Shown: positions 43,159 to 52,077 of the stretch, in pieces | Position numbering within the stretch: the first letter of the stretch is position 1 | Layout of the letters: each line of letters opens with the position of its first letter | Assembly (NCBI RefSeq): GCF_014595945.1 | Contig: NZ_JABXWU010000001.1 | Span: 434,001-498,000 of the forward strand | Source: Alkalibacillus aidingensis | GTDB lineage: Bacteria; Bacillota; Bacilli; Bacillales; Alkalibacillaceae | Direction of reading: 5' to 3' | Length of the DNA: 64,000 nucleotides | The notes under the pieces: generated by a model | Databases searched by the model: none | What the model was told of the DNA's origin: nothing | What the model saw: only the letters and a program-made list of their open reading frames with translations | Translations under genes and position numbers: made by a program

Positions 43159-43923
43159 TTAAGAATCCTGATTGTCTTCCTCATTTAATTTTTCAAGTTT
43201 CTTCTTCCTCTTACGGTAAACAAATCCAGACATGATAATGGCTAGTTCGTATAAAGCGATTAATGGTGCAGCCACCACTAACTGGAGGATAAAATCTGGT
43301 GGTGATAGCATCGTACCTATTATCACTAAGATTAGATAAGCAAATTTACGAGTTCTCTTCATAAACTCTGGTGTTAAGATTCCTAGGCTAGTCAAGAACA
43401 TTACAATTAAAGGAACCTCAAAGAAGAATGCAAAAGGAATAGTAATTTGCATAATAAATCGAAAATAATTATTAACTGTGAACATTTCATTAACTAATCC
43501 ATCACTTAGGTTTAGTAAAAAGTTCAACACCAAATCTTTAATGACAAAATAACCAAAAGCTAAACCTAACATGAATAATAAAAATATAGCTGGTACATAA
43601 AGTAAACTCACTCGTTTTTCATGTTTAGTTAAGCCCGGTTTAATAAATAACCAAAGTTGGAACGCTAAAAACGGAATCGTAACAATGAGTCCTGCCATAA
43701 CACCAATAATCACGTAAACCCAAATTATATCGAAAGGGCTAAGTACCGTTAATTGAAATGGAACGTCCTGTTCAATATATAAATAAATTTCTTCTCGAAA
43801 GAAAAAGCCCACACCAAAAGCTAATACAAAGATTAGCATACTCCAGAAGAAACGTTTCCTTAATTCACCTAAATGTTCTGTCCAATCCATCTCTTCTTGA
43901 TGGCTCAATTGTTCATTCGTCAT
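43159..43923 (-). CDS. tatC: Twin-arginine translocase subunit TatC
   Basis: A 254-residue, six-helix TatC with the cytoplasmic N-terminal MDWTEHLGELRKRFFWS (the signal-recognition patch including E and R), LTVLSPFDIIWVY, FVIKDLVLNFLL and ILTPEFMKRTRKFAYL. It recognises Tat signal peptides of folded exported proteins. Start ATG 43923 is 7 nt after GAGGGTG. It is preceded by two tatA genes. Confidence 0.93.
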   Translation of the reverse strand: MTNEQLSHQEEMDWTEHLGELRKRFFWSMLIFVLAFGVGFFFREEIYLYIEQDVPFQLTVLSPFDIIWVYVIIGVMAGLIVTIPFLAFQLWLFIKPGLTKHEKRVSLLYVPAIFLLFMLGLAFGYFVIKDLVLNFLLNLSDGLVNEMFTVNNYFRFIMQITIPFAFFFEVPLIVMFLTSLGILTPEFMKRTRKFAYLILVIIGTMLSPPDFILQLVVAAPLIALYELAIIMSGFVYRKRKKKLEKLNEEDNQDS

Positions 43924-43982
43924 TTCCTTCACCCTCTTGTATCAAACCACAAAAAAACAGATTATGATAACCGTCATAAAAG

Positions 43983-44009
43983 AAGATGTAAGGGACTCCC
44001 TTACATCTT
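43983..44009 (-). terminator. Hairpin between tatA and tatC
   Basis: A perfect 12-bp stem AAGATGTAAGGG / CCCTTACATCTT with a 3-nt loop, followed on the minus strand by CTTTTATG. It could end most tatA transcripts before tatC and so set a TatA excess. Confidence 0.75.
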
Positions 44010-44020
44010 GACATGCAAGC

Positions 44021-44221
44021 TTATTGGTTATGTGTGTCGGAATCTTTCTTGTTTGTATTTGATGTATCATCACTCATAAGATCGTTCGTTGCTTTTTTAA
44101 ACTCTTTTAAAGATGATCCAAACGCCTTACCAATCTCCGGTAATTTAGACGGACCAAATACTAACAAAAGCACAATAAGTATTAATATTAAACCTGGTAA
44201 ACCAATACTACCAAAAGGCAT
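44021..44221 (-). CDS. tatA: TatA/E family subunit, copy 2
   Basis: A 66-residue protein: one helix ([24 protein letters not shown]) with the conserved [10 protein letters not shown] hinge, amphipathic helix [15 protein letters not shown] and an acidic polar tail. The start ATG 44221 follows GGAGTG. It forms the protein-conducting part of the Tat system with TatC. It lies 41 bp after the first tatA. Confidence 0.9.
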   Translation of the reverse strand: MPFGSIGLPGLILILIVLLLVFGPSKLPEIGKAFGSSLKEFKKATNDLMSDDTSNTNKKDSDTHNQ

Positions 44222-44262
44222 AAAATCACTCCAATACATTAGAGGTTAGTAAGATCTAACCG

Positions 44263-44433
44263 TTACTTTTTAGGTTGATCTTCTTGCTCGTTCGTTAACT
44301 CGTTAGTTGATTTTTTAAATTCTTTTAAAGTTTGACCTAATGCTTGACCTAACTCAGGTAATTTCTTAGGTCCGAATATAATTAAAAGGATTAATATAAT
44401 TAAAATTAAGCCTGGAATACCTACCGTCATCAT
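44263..44433 (-). CDS. tatA: TatA/E family subunit, copy 1
   Basis: A 56-residue protein: helix [27 protein letters not shown], amphipathic helix [14 protein letters not shown] and a charged tail. The start is one of two adjacent ATG codons behind AGGTG; upstream in-frame TTG is possible. It is a close paralogue of the next gene, so two TatA forms may share one TatC. Confidence 0.88.
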   Translation of the reverse strand: MMTVGIPGLILIILILLIIFGPKKLPELGQALGQTLKEFKKSTNELTNEQEDQPKK

Positions 44434-44525
44434 AACACCTGCCAATCGTTACTATCCTACGCTTATTGTCGCTTATTTCATTCATTTTTGCAAACATAAA
44501 TCAGTTATGTTATAAAATGTTCAAT

Positions 44526-45008
44526 TTATTTTCTATCATATACGTAAAACGTATGCCCGTAAACATTTTTTTCATCACGTTCACCACGAATTTTCTTGAC
44601 AAGATTCCACTCTGAAAAGTCAACCTCTGGAAAATAAGTATCTGCAGGAAATTGTTCATGAATCACTGTTAGATACATTCGACTGACGTGGGGCATGGCT
44701 ATTTGAAACAATTCTGAACCCCCGATAATAAAAACTTCATTTTCATCCGTCACAACTTCCTTTAGTTGGTCCCAACTATGAATGATGGTACACCCTTCTT
44801 GCTGGTATTGTGGATCTCTTGTCATGATGATATTGTGTCGCTTGGGAAGTGGTCTGCCAATTGATTCAAAGGTTTTACGTCCCATGACAATAGGATGCCC
44901 TTGGGTTACTTCTTTAAAATATTTTAGATCATTGGGTAAATGCCACGGCATACCTTTGTTATATCCGATTGCCTGGTTCTCATCCATCGCCACAATTAAT
45001 GAATACAT
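44526..45008 (-). CDS. dfrA: Dihydrofolate reductase
   Basis: A 160-residue DHFR: MDENQAIGYNKGMPWHLPNDLKYFKEVT (the active-site acidic residue Asp follows the Trp-His-Leu-Pro segment), MGRKTFESIGRPLP and VFIIGGSELF. It regenerates tetrahydrofolate, needed because thymidylate synthase ThyA, encoded 17 bp upstream, oxidises methylene-THF to DHF. Confidence 0.95.
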   Translation of the reverse strand: MYSLIVAMDENQAIGYNKGMPWHLPNDLKYFKEVTQGHPIVMGRKTFESIGRPLPKRHNIIMTRDPQYQQEGCTIIHSWDQLKEVVTDENEVFIIGGSELFQIAMPHVSRMYLTVIHEQFPADTYFPEVDFSEWNLVKKIRGERDEKNVYGHTFYVYDRK

Positions 45009-45025
45009 AAGCTTGCTCCTCCTTA

Positions 45026-45985
45026 TTACACGGCTACAGGTGCTTTAATGGCTGGGTGTGGTTGATAACCCTCTATTGACAGGTCATCAACCGTAAAAGA
45101 AAATATGTCAGATTTAGAGTCATTTAGTGTTAGAGTCGGAGCTTGTCTAGGGGTTCTAGACAATTGCTCTTTAATTTGATCAAAATGATTGTGATAAATA
45201 TGAGCATCACCCAGGGTATGAATAAACTCCCCTACTTCTAATCCACATTCTTTTGCTATTAAGTGAGTTAACAGTGCATAACTAGCGATATTAAACGGAA
45301 TTCCTAAAAACAAATCACCACTACGTTGGTATAGTTGACATGATAACTGACCGTCTTGAACATAAAACTGAAATAGTGTATGACACGGTGGTAGAGCCAT
45401 AGTTGGAATATCTTCTGGATTCCATGCAGATACGATTAATCGTCTCGATTGTGGATTCTTTTTAATATCTTCTATAACTTGACTTATTTGATCAATTGTT
45501 TCACCTTGAGTACTTTTCCAATGTCGCCATTGCTTTCCGTAAACATCTCCAAGATGACCATATTTATCAGCAAATGAATCATCTTCTAAAATTCTTAGTT
45601 TAAACTCCTTCATCTGCTCTTGGTACAGTTGATTAAACTCTTCATCTTGTTGAGCACGAATACCAAAATTGCTCATATCAGGACCAGAGTACTCATCACT
45701 TTCTACCCAGTTTTTAAAGGCCCATTCATTCCATATATTGTTATTGTGTTTTAATAAATAACGAATGTTGGTATCCCCTTTCAAAAACCAAAGTAGCTCG
45801 CTAGCAATTAATCGGAAGGGAACTTTTTTGGTCGTTAAGAGTGGAAATCCCTCCTTGAGATTGAACTTCATTTGATAGCCGAATATAGACCTAGTCCCCA
45901 CTCCCGTTCGATCTTGTCGGTCAATACCATTAGTAAGGACGTAACGGCATAATTCAAGGTAAGCAGGTTCATTTTTAATACTCAT
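45026..45985 (-). CDS. thyA: Thymidylate synthase (ThyA, long form)
   Basis: A 319-residue ThyA with [14 protein letters not shown], a 50-residue insert typical of the long Lactobacillus/Staphylococcus form, catalytic Cys in [32 protein letters not shown] and the C-terminal PVAV. It makes dTMP from dUMP. The start ATG 45985 follows GGGGTGA. First gene of the thyA-dfrA operon. Confidence 0.95.
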   Translation of the reverse strand: MSIKNEPAYLELCRYVLTNGIDRQDRTGVGTRSIFGYQMKFNLKEGFPLLTTKKVPFRLIASELLWFLKGDTNIRYLLKHNNNIWNEWAFKNWVESDEYSGPDMSNFGIRAQQDEEFNQLYQEQMKEFKLRILEDDSFADKYGHLGDVYGKQWRHWKSTQGETIDQISQVIEDIKKNPQSRRLIVSAWNPEDIPTMALPPCHTLFQFYVQDGQLSCQLYQRSGDLFLGIPFNIASYALLTHLIAKECGLEVGEFIHTLGDAHIYHNHFDQIKEQLSRTPRQAPTLTLNDSKSDIFSFTVDDLSIEGYQPHPAIKAPVAV

Positions 45986-46085
45986 ATAATTCACCCCATA
46001 TGTTTATTACAATTTTTTAATACATAAATGATTTATATAAACCATATAAATTTATATCGAACAATAATGAAAAGGTGTTGATAAA

Positions 46086-47081
46086 GTGGTCAAACGGAAA
46101 CGTGCAAGAAATGTCATGATTAGTGCAATGGCTGGAAGCTTAGCCTTAAGCTCTCCGTTTGTATTCCATGTACCGACTGATGCATACACTAAAGAACAAA
46201 TAAAAGAACTTCAACAGCTCTCTTATGGTGATCACGGTGAATCCGTCGTCCAATTACATAGGAAATTAAAAACTGTCGACTATTATCCTGGAGAAGTCAC
46301 TGATCATTATAATGCCTTAACTGAATATGCAGTCAAAAGCTTTCAAGTCGATCAAAACATCAAGGCAAACGGTGAATTAAATCAGGAGACCATGCAGTTA
46401 ATTGACCATATGGTACATGACAAATACATTAGCTTAATTGAAAAGCACGGTGAGCAAATCGCTTTTGGTGAACAATCAAGTAAAGTTAAGCAAATTCAAC
46501 AAGCACTAAGCTTTCTCGGTCTTTACCATGACAATGTAGATGGTCATGTGGGTCAAAATACTAAAAAGGCTCTAAAGGCATTTAATCAAATATCTGATCA
46601 GTCGATGGACTTATCTAATTTAGATGCTATTGCAACATCCCAGACAACCACAAATAATCAAAATTCAGGCACACAAAATCAATCAAATCAGTCATCAATT
46701 CAACTAACAACTGCTTCAGTATCTCACGATAACGTGATCGCAACAGCCAAAGAGTATCTAGGTACCCCTTATAGATGGGGTGGGCAATCACCTAGTGGCT
46801 TTGATTGCAGTGGGTTTTTACAATATGTATTTTCACAGCATGATATCTCAGTACCTAGAACAGTGAATGATATTTGGAATGTCACATCTCCAGTCTCACA
46901 GCCAAGTGTGGGTGATCTCGTCTTTTTTGAAACTTACAAACCCGGACCTTCACATGCCGGTATCTATATTGGAGACGGACAGTTTATCCATGCTGGGTTA
47001 TCTAACGGTGTAACAATCAGCAATATGTCAGAGCAATATTGGGATTCCCGGTACCTAGGTGCAAGATCCGTCAACCAGTAA
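46086..47081 (+). CDS. Secreted NlpC/P60 peptidoglycan hydrolase with two peptidoglycan-binding repeats
   Basis: A 331-residue protein with a signal peptide (basic start, then MISAMAGSLALSSPFVF), two PG_binding_1 repeats (about residues 45–100 and 115–165), a Gln/Asn/Ser linker and a C-terminal NlpC/P60 domain with Cys in FDCSGFLQYVF, His in PSHAGIYIGDG and His in QFIHAG. It would cleave D-gamma-Glu–diamino acid bonds of cell-wall peptides outside the cell. It starts at GTG behind AAAAGGTG. Resembles LytE/CwlS-type or CwlO-type autolysins without LysM. Confidence 0.88.
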   Translation: MVKRKRARNVMISAMAGSLALSSPFVFHVPTDAYTKEQIKELQQLSYGDHGESVVQLHRKLKTVDYYPGEVTDHYNALTEYAVKSFQVDQNIKANGELNQETMQLIDHMVHDKYISLIEKHGEQIAFGEQSSKVKQIQQALSFLGLYHDNVDGHVGQNTKKALKAFNQISDQSMDLSNLDAIATSQTTTNNQNSGTQNQSNQSSIQLTTASVSHDNVIATAKEYLGTPYRWGGQSPSGFDCSGFLQYVFSQHDISVPRTVNDIWNVTSPVSQPSVGDLVFFETYKPGPSHAGIYIGDGQFIHAGLSNGVTISNMSEQYWDSRYLGARSVNQ

Positions 47082-47082
47082 A

Positions 47083-47940
47083 TTAACCGTCAGAAAATAA
47101 GTCAATTTGTTTAGGATTAAGCTCTTCATAAGAAATATTCAACATTTGTTGCAGAGTTTTTGCATTTTGATACGCATGCCCACCAGAGTTGTTATTAAAT
47201 AATATGGATAACTGGTCTACCTGTTGTTTAAGTTGATGAATTCGATCAACCCATTCGGATAGTTCAGCAATCGAATAATTATATAAAAACCGAACCTCTC
47301 GCCAGTTTTCCTGCCCATTATGATTCCAGCCATAAACATTTCGGCCGTGGAATCGAATTAAAGCCTGCTGCGGATTGGTAACCTCTAGGACAGTCGGAAT
47401 TGAACCAACACCTGCTTGAGGTTCATCACAGATGGTATGAATCCATTGATTTTCATTTAGAAAATCAATGGTCTTTTTTCTTATACGCTTATCATACCAA
47501 GTTCTGTTACGAAACTCTATAGCAATTGGATAATCTTTAAAATGCTCACGTATAAATTTTAAGCGATTAATATGAGTGGAGTTAAGATCAAACCAAGGTG
47601 GAAATTGAAACAATATGCATTGTAATTTTCCAGCATCTCGCAATGGTTCAAGATTTGCCTGATAGTCATTAAACAAACTTTTCATTTCTTTTCGTGTATA
47701 CATTTTCCGATCATGACCCGTAAATGCTTGATAAGCCTTGACCACAAACGAAAAGTTTGACGGTGTTTGATCTAACCATTTTTCGTATTGCTCTTTTTTT
47801 ATAATACTGTAAAAAGCACTATCTAATTCAACGACAGGAAAATGTGCAGCATATGCTTCTAATTTATGTCGTTTATTTATTTCGGCTTGATGAATATCTT
47901 GATGATCTCCCCAGCCTGTTAAACCAATTAACGTCAACAC
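47083..47940 (-). CDS. DUF72 (YunF-like) protein
   Basis: A 285-residue TIM-barrel-fold protein: LTGWGDH…, ELDSAFYSI, FVVKAYQAFTGH, QFPPWF, IAIEFRNRTWY, IRFHGRN and LFNNNSGGHAYQNA, all standard DUF72 segments. Function is unknown in Bacilli. The start GTG 47940 (or TTG 47937) is 7 nt from GGGGGGAA; the longer frame starting at ATG 47961 overlaps this site. It is convergent with the NlpC/P60 gene, with no terminator seen between. Confidence 0.85.
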   Translation of the reverse strand: MLTLIGLTGWGDHQDIHQAEINKRHKLEAYAAHFPVVELDSAFYSIIKKEQYEKWLDQTPSNFSFVVKAYQAFTGHDRKMYTRKEMKSLFNDYQANLEPLRDAGKLQCILFQFPPWFDLNSTHINRLKFIREHFKDYPIAIEFRNRTWYDKRIRKKTIDFLNENQWIHTICDEPQAGVGSIPTVLEVTNPQQALIRFHGRNVYGWNHNGQENWREVRFLYNYSIAELSEWVDRIHQLKQQVDQLSILFNNNSGGHAYQNAKTLQQMLNISYEELNPKQIDLFSDG

Positions 47941-47990
47941 ACAAATTCCCCCCTTAAACATATATTAGTGTTATTGGAAATAGTTCTAGC

Positions 47991-48019
47991 TTGACTCACT
48001 ACATTAAATTAAGTATACT
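47991..48019 (+). promoter_or_regulatory. SigA promoter of the cold-shock gene
   Basis: TTGACT (47991–47996), 17 bp, TATACT (48014–48019). The start would be near 48026, giving a leader of about 168 nt. Confidence 0.75.
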
Positions 48020-48025
48020 GAAATT

Positions 48026-48193
48026 GCAATGAAGATGTGAAGTATCATAAAGAAAGTCACGTAACTTCTATAGAAGTGAAAGGTGTAATTTGTGATCCTT
48101 CATTTCTTAAGAAGTTATTTTTTTATCCATTTCACATCTGAGTTGTGAAATAAAACACCTTTTAAGGTGGCAGTTTTTAGGAGGATTTTTAAA
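48026..48193 (+). promoter_or_regulatory. Structured 5' leader of the cold-shock gene
   Basis: The leader contains several inverted repeats: ACTTCTATAGAAGT near 48065, ATTTCACA / TGTGAAAT (48129–48151) and CACCTTTTAAGGTG (48155–48168), the last ending just before the AGGAGG site. Long foldable leaders that control translation with temperature are typical of cspA/cspB-type genes. Confidence 0.55.
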
Positions 48194-48394
48194 ATGCAAA
48201 ACGGCGTAGTAAAGTGGTTTAACGCAGAGAAAGGTTATGGTTTTATCCAGGTAGAAGGTGGAGACGATGTATTCGTACACTACTCTGCTATTAATCAGGA
48301 TGGTTTCAAGACTTTAGACGAAGGACAAGAGGTTAACTTCGAAATCGTTGAAGGTGACCGTGGTCCACAAGCATCTAACGTAACTAAAAAATAA
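48194..48394 (+). CDS. CspA/CspB-family cold-shock protein
   Basis: A 66-residue single OB-fold nucleic-acid chaperone: [17 protein letters not shown] (RNP1 KGYGFI), DVFVHYSAI (RNP2 VFVHYS), GPQASNVT at the end. It binds single-stranded RNA/DNA and helps translation at low temperature. ATG 48194 follows TAGGAGGAT; a longer frame from 48167 would run through the leader hairpin. It has its own promoter and terminator. Confidence 0.93.
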   Translation: MQNGVVKWFNAEKGYGFIQVEGGDDVFVHYSAINQDGFKTLDEGQEVNFEIVEGDRGPQASNVTKK

Positions 48395-48425
48395 TTGAAC
48401 TAACAAATATTAAAAACCAAAATAA

Positions 48426-48459
48426 ATTCGGCAATCACTTATGTGGTTGCCGATTTTTT
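48426..48459 (+). terminator. Terminator of the cold-shock gene
   Basis: Stem ATTCGGCAATCAC / GTGGTTGCCGAT with one G·T-type pair, then six T. Confidence 0.88.
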
Positions 48460-48520
48460 GCATTCACCCTCATTTCTGGCTCTATACTAAATGTGATGTG
48501 CCGTCTATTGTTACAACTGT

Positions 48521-48740
48521 CATGTTGAAAATTGAACTTGGTTAGGTGAGCAGTACTAGGTGGAATCAACATGCGTAGATTACTAGTCGGTGAAAAAAGC
48601 CACGTTCTGTGGCATCACCGACACTTGTCCGTCCTGTCCATCGTGAGAATAGCACGAGCTGAAGTTTCACTTGGGAAGTGCTTTTTCTTCCCAAGTTAGC
48701 TGAAGCCGTGCCCATGGAAAGCGAAGCATGTTAATGAAGT
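48521..48740. ncRNA. Unrecognised highly structured element, candidate non-coding RNA
   Basis: A gene-free stretch folds in nested helices. Outer helix: 48566–48574 with 48726–48734 (9 bp). A competing outer helix uses 48521–48528 with the same middle strand. Hairpin A: GTCGGTGA / TCACCGAC (48586–48622) enclosing GCCAC-GTTCT-GTGGC. Hairpin B: GCACG…CGTGC (about 48651–48711) enclosing the 10-bp ACTTGGGAAG / CTTCCCAAGT. On the minus strand, GCCACAGAACGTGGC followed by six T is a good terminator, so the RNA may run on that strand, downstream of the rhodanese gene. A plus-strand TATACT lies at 48483–48488. I do not recognise the family. Confidence 0.5.
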
Positions 48741-48744
48741 GACA

Positions 48745-49569
48745 TTAAAGTGTACTTACCTCATTTTGGTCGTTAGAAATCCAATCGCTAAAACTTCCGA
48801 CATACAATTTAACGTTTGAAAACCCACACTGCCATAAAGCTAACACATTTGGTGCTGCGGTAACTCCTGAACCACAATATACAATGATTTGGTTGGCACC
48901 AGCTAAATCTTTAAAATAATTCATTAACTCCTTAGTTGATTTGAAATACCCTTTTTCAAATAAATTTTGCCAATCATAGTTCTTAGCTGTTGGAATATGT
49001 CCTGCCTTATGATCAATCGGTTCAAACTGACCGGAGAACCTCTCGTAACTTCTTGAGTCAATAATGGCAACACCTTTTTCATTTATACTTTTAAATACCT
49101 CTTCTTGAACAGCTATTATTTCTCGATTAACTTCAAACGGACCGTAATGACCTTTAGCTGAGTTTACTGGTTGTTCATCGGTGGTTGGATAACCAGCTTC
49201 TTTCCAAGCATTAAACCCACCATTAATGAGATAAATCGTCTTATGCCTTATCAATTTCATCAGCCAATAAAACCTTGAAGCAAAGGCGTAATTATTATCA
49301 TATACAATTAATGTTGAATCAGGTGTAATCCCGCTAGCCGCTAATTTATTTGTAAACGACTCTAAATTAGGCAGTGGATGACGTCCTCCTCTTTCCCCAA
49401 CTGGACCACTAAGATCCTCTTCTAAATCAAAATAAATTGAATTTGGTAAATGCTCTTGTTCAAATAAGCCCCTTCCTTTTGATGAGTCTTGTAAATCAAA
49501 GCGACAATCAACAAATATGACCTCTCCATCTTTCGATTTGGAGTAGGCCTCTGTAGCTGAAATAATCAC
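48745..49569 (-). CDS. Two-domain rhodanese (sulphurtransferase)
   Basis: A 274-residue tandem rhodanese: N-terminal inactive domain (VIFVDCRFDLQDSSKGRGLF, HLPNSIYFDLEEDLSG) and C-terminal active domain with the catalytic loop VYCGSGVTA. The CGSGVTA loop is typical of 3-mercaptopyruvate- or thiosulphate-type sulphurtransferases. It starts at GTG behind GGGAGGGG; the overlapping ATG is followed at once by TGA. Cytoplasmic. The structured element follows its stop directly. Confidence 0.88.
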   Translation of the reverse strand: MIISATEAYSKSKDGEVIFVDCRFDLQDSSKGRGLFEQEHLPNSIYFDLEEDLSGPVGERGGRHPLPNLESFTNKLAASGITPDSTLIVYDNNYAFASRFYWLMKLIRHKTIYLINGGFNAWKEAGYPTTDEQPVNSAKGHYGPFEVNREIIAVQEEVFKSINEKGVAIIDSRSYERFSGQFEPIDHKAGHIPTAKNYDWQNLFEKGYFKSTKELMNYFKDLAGANQIIVYCGSGVTAAPNVLALWQCGFSNVKLYVGSFSDWISNDQNEVSTL

Positions 49570-49596
49570 ATTTTCCCCTCCCGTTTATCATTATCT

Positions 49597-50106
49597 TCAA
49601 CTTAGGTATCGCCTCAACGCCTCGTTTTCTACCGGGATGCGCTTTAACATTAGTAATACATGTAATACTGGGAAAACCATCGCAGTCCAATAAGCAGAAA
49701 ACAATAGTGGGATAAATACTAATTCCAGAAACACGATCCAATAGTTCGGATGTTTGATATAACGATATAACCCATTTCTAACTAAAAGACCCTCATTTGG
49801 ATTGACAATCACCTTAGTATTCCATGCTCTCCCTAAAGATAAAATCACCCAGATTCGCAACAGTTGTAAGGTCACAAAAATCAGAAAAAAGGTAATTGAA
49901 AATGGAGTCTCAAACCCATGCGAAAGATAGGACTCACTAATCAAGCTGATTAAAAATAGAATATGAGTTAAGACAATCAAGGGATAATATGACTCCTTAA
50001 TCTCAACCCCTCCTCTTTCTACTTGATAGCGTGCATTTGATTTCGCAATCATTAGCTCCAATAGTCTTAAACTAATTAAATAAATAATTATTAGCATGTA
50101 AATCAT
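49597..50106 (-). CDS. bpsB: Alkylpyrone O-methyltransferase, ICMT family (BpsB-like)
   Basis: A 169-residue integral membrane methyltransferase with about four or five helices and the ICMT signature NGLYRYIKHPNYWIVFLEL followed by PVENEALRRYL. In B. subtilis the equivalent protein (YpbQ/BpsB) methylates alkylpyrones made by the type III polyketide synthase BpsA. The gene starts 3 bp after bpsA, with its GGAGGTGG site inside the end of bpsA, so the two are translationally linked. Confidence 0.88.
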   Translation of the reverse strand: MIYMLIIIYLISLRLLELMIAKSNARYQVERGGVEIKESYYPLIVLTHILFLISLISESYLSHGFETPFSITFFLIFVTLQLLRIWVILSLGRAWNTKVIVNPNEGLLVRNGLYRYIKHPNYWIVFLELVFIPLLFSAYWTAMVFPVLHVLLMLKRIPVENEALRRYLS

Positions 50107-50109
50107 CGG

Positions 50110-51168
50110 TTAAACCACCTCCAGAAGAAGTAGTTCCGAAGAGAATCCTGGTCCTAATGCCGATAATATAGCATGACCTTTATCAATCGAAGGTCGTTTT
50201 AACACTTCATTTAAAACAAAAAGAACCGTTGGTGAGGACATATTACCAAACTGCTTTAAGGTCATCCTTGAATATGACAATTTGGTTGGATTCACTATTT
50301 GTCCCACTTCTTCGATTACCTTTCTACCACCAGGGTGTACAATCAAATATGCTAATTGATCTGGATCTATCCCATGCTTTTGCATTAACTCTTTGAAGTG
50401 TGGCTGCCAAAATGGTTTGATCAATTGTGGAATAACCTTATCAAAAACAACGTGGAATCCATCATTACCTACTTCCCACCCCATAACATCCATGGAATGA
50501 TGTTTGGTTCTAGAACTAGCATCTCTAATCAGCATGGTTCTTTCTAAAATCTTTCGTTTAGAATGCTTTTCCCCTAACAGTAAAACAGCAGCCGCTCCAT
50601 CACCAAAAAGCGCCGAAGCTACAATTTCTTTAGTATCTAAACAATCCGGATGAAAAGCCACTGACGCTAATTCCACTGCCACTAAAAGGACGCTTTGATC
50701 TGGATAAGCCTTTAGGAATTCAAAAGCACGCGCCAACCCATTTGCACCACCAGCACAACCTAATCCAAAAAGTGGCGTCCGTTTAATGTCCTCTCTCAAC
50801 TCTAAACGATTTAATAAATAAGCATCTAAAGATGGAGTGAGGATCCCTGTACTGGTAATAGAAATAATCGCATCAATATCCTTGAACGAAAAACCTGTCA
50901 CTTGGTTTATACATTTTTCAGCAGAGGTAACAGCTAACTCAACACCTTGATCGACCCATAGTTGGTTTTTCATTCTGAAAGGTTGAGGAAGTTTTAACCA
51001 GGCAGAATCAGCCACAAAATACCTTTGTTCAATCTGTGCTTCATCAAATACGGTTAAATATTTATGTAATTGTGGGTCGGAGATTAAACTTTTGATTAAT
51101 TGCTTAACCTCAGCTTGCTCCATTTTATGTGGTGGTACTGCCGTTCCTACTGAAGAAATAATGGCCAT
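50110..51168 (-). CDS. bpsA: Type III polyketide synthase (BpsA-like)
   Basis: A 352-residue chalcone/stilbene-synthase-fold enzyme. Catalytic Cys in GLGCAGGANGL, His in IVHPGGRKVIEE and Asn in FGNMSSPTVLFVL. Bacillus BpsA condenses long-chain acyl-CoA with malonyl-CoA to alkylpyrones in the membrane; the next gene encodes the methyltransferase. Start ATG 51168 follows AAGGATG. An SDR gene is 54 bp upstream on the same strand and may join the operon. Confidence 0.92.
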   Translation of the reverse strand: MAIISSVGTAVPPHKMEQAEVKQLIKSLISDPQLHKYLTVFDEAQIEQRYFVADSAWLKLPQPFRMKNQLWVDQGVELAVTSAEKCINQVTGFSFKDIDAIISITSTGILTPSLDAYLLNRLELREDIKRTPLFGLGCAGGANGLARAFEFLKAYPDQSVLLVAVELASVAFHPDCLDTKEIVASALFGDGAAAVLLLGEKHSKRKILERTMLIRDASSRTKHHSMDVMGWEVGNDGFHVVFDKVIPQLIKPFWQPHFKELMQKHGIDPDQLAYLIVHPGGRKVIEEVGQIVNPTKLSYSRMTLKQFGNMSSPTVLFVLNEVLKRPSIDKGHAILSALGPGFSSELLLLEVV

Positions 51169-51222
51169 TCATGACATCCTTTTTTTAATTACCATAACCA
51201 TAATCTGTTATCTTATGCTAAT

Positions 51223-52002
51223 CTAAAATCCATAAATCGTCATACCACCATCAACCATTAGGGTTTGACCTGTAATATAATCACTGGCATCTGATGCAAG
51301 GAATACAGCAGGACCAGCAATCTCTTCAAGTTCCCCTACTCTTCCAAGAGGCGTACGTTCTTTTATTTCTTTCACATATTGTTCATTCTGTAACAACTTC
51401 TCAGTCAAGGCTGTAGGAAAGTACCACGGTCCGATTGCATTAATATTGATTCCATATTTCCCCCATTCAATAGCGAGTGTTTTGGTCATTTGAATGAGAC
51501 TTGCTTTTGTCATACCATAAACAACCCCGGTTCTTAATGCTGTTTGACCGGCAACCGATGTCACAGAAAGAATCTTTCCTGAAACACGATGTTCGTACAT
51601 TTTACGTGCTACATACTGTGTTAAGAAAAAGGCACTTTTCATATTCGTATCCACAATTCTGGACCATTCCAGCTCACTGACGTCAAAAGCTTCTGACCGA
51701 ATATTCATACCAGCATTATTGACCAAAATATCAATGGATTGAGTTTCAAATAATTGATCTAGCTTTTCCGTGATCACTTGATGGTCAGTAACAGATGCTG
51801 CAATGTATTGTGCCGAGACATTAAAATCATTTTCAATTTGGTTACACAATGTCTTCAGATCATCTTCTGATCGTGAAATTAGGACAACATTAGCTCCGGC
51901 TTCTGCATAAGCTAACGTTATGGCTCGTCCAATTCCTTTAGTCGCTCCTGTTACAACTGCATTCTTTCCTGTTAAATTAAAGCTAGGTAAATATGATTCC
52001 AT
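51223..52002 (-). CDS. Short-chain dehydrogenase/reductase (FabG-like)
   Basis: A 259-residue classical SDR: TGATKGIGRA (cofactor loop), NNAGMNIRS, active Ser in SVTSVAG, VVYGMTKASL (Tyr and Lys), ITGQTLMVDGG. The start ATG 52002 follows AGGGAGAG. The substrate is unknown. It lies upstream of bpsA on the same strand, so it could modify a polyketide or its acyl precursor, but gluconate-type sugar substrates are equally possible from sequence. Confidence 0.82.
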   Translation of the reverse strand: MESYLPSFNLTGKNAVVTGATKGIGRAITLAYAEAGANVVLISRSEDDLKTLCNQIENDFNVSAQYIAASVTDHQVITEKLDQLFETQSIDILVNNAGMNIRSEAFDVSELEWSRIVDTNMKSAFFLTQYVARKMYEHRVSGKILSVTSVAGQTALRTGVVYGMTKASLIQMTKTLAIEWGKYGININAIGPWYFPTALTEKLLQNEQYVKEIKERTPLGRVGELEEIAGPAVFLASDASDYITGQTLMVDGGMTIYGF

Positions 52003-52031
52003 AAATTTCTCTCCCTTTTTAAACATATAAC

Positions 52032-52068
52032 AAAGAAGACTATTCTGTTGGTTGAATAGCCTTCTTGT
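52032..52068 (-). terminator. Terminator of the THUMP methyltransferase gene
   Basis: Stem AAGAAGACTATTC / GAATAGCCTTCTT with one mismatch; TTTGTTAT follows on the minus strand. Confidence 0.75.
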
Positions 52069-52077
52069 TGTGAGTAT

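Noticed and set aside
48521-48740. Identification as an M-box, T-box, 6S, SRP or IS605-type RNA
   Set aside because: Only short matches (for example GTTAGGTGAG) are seen and the diagnostic cores of these families are missing.
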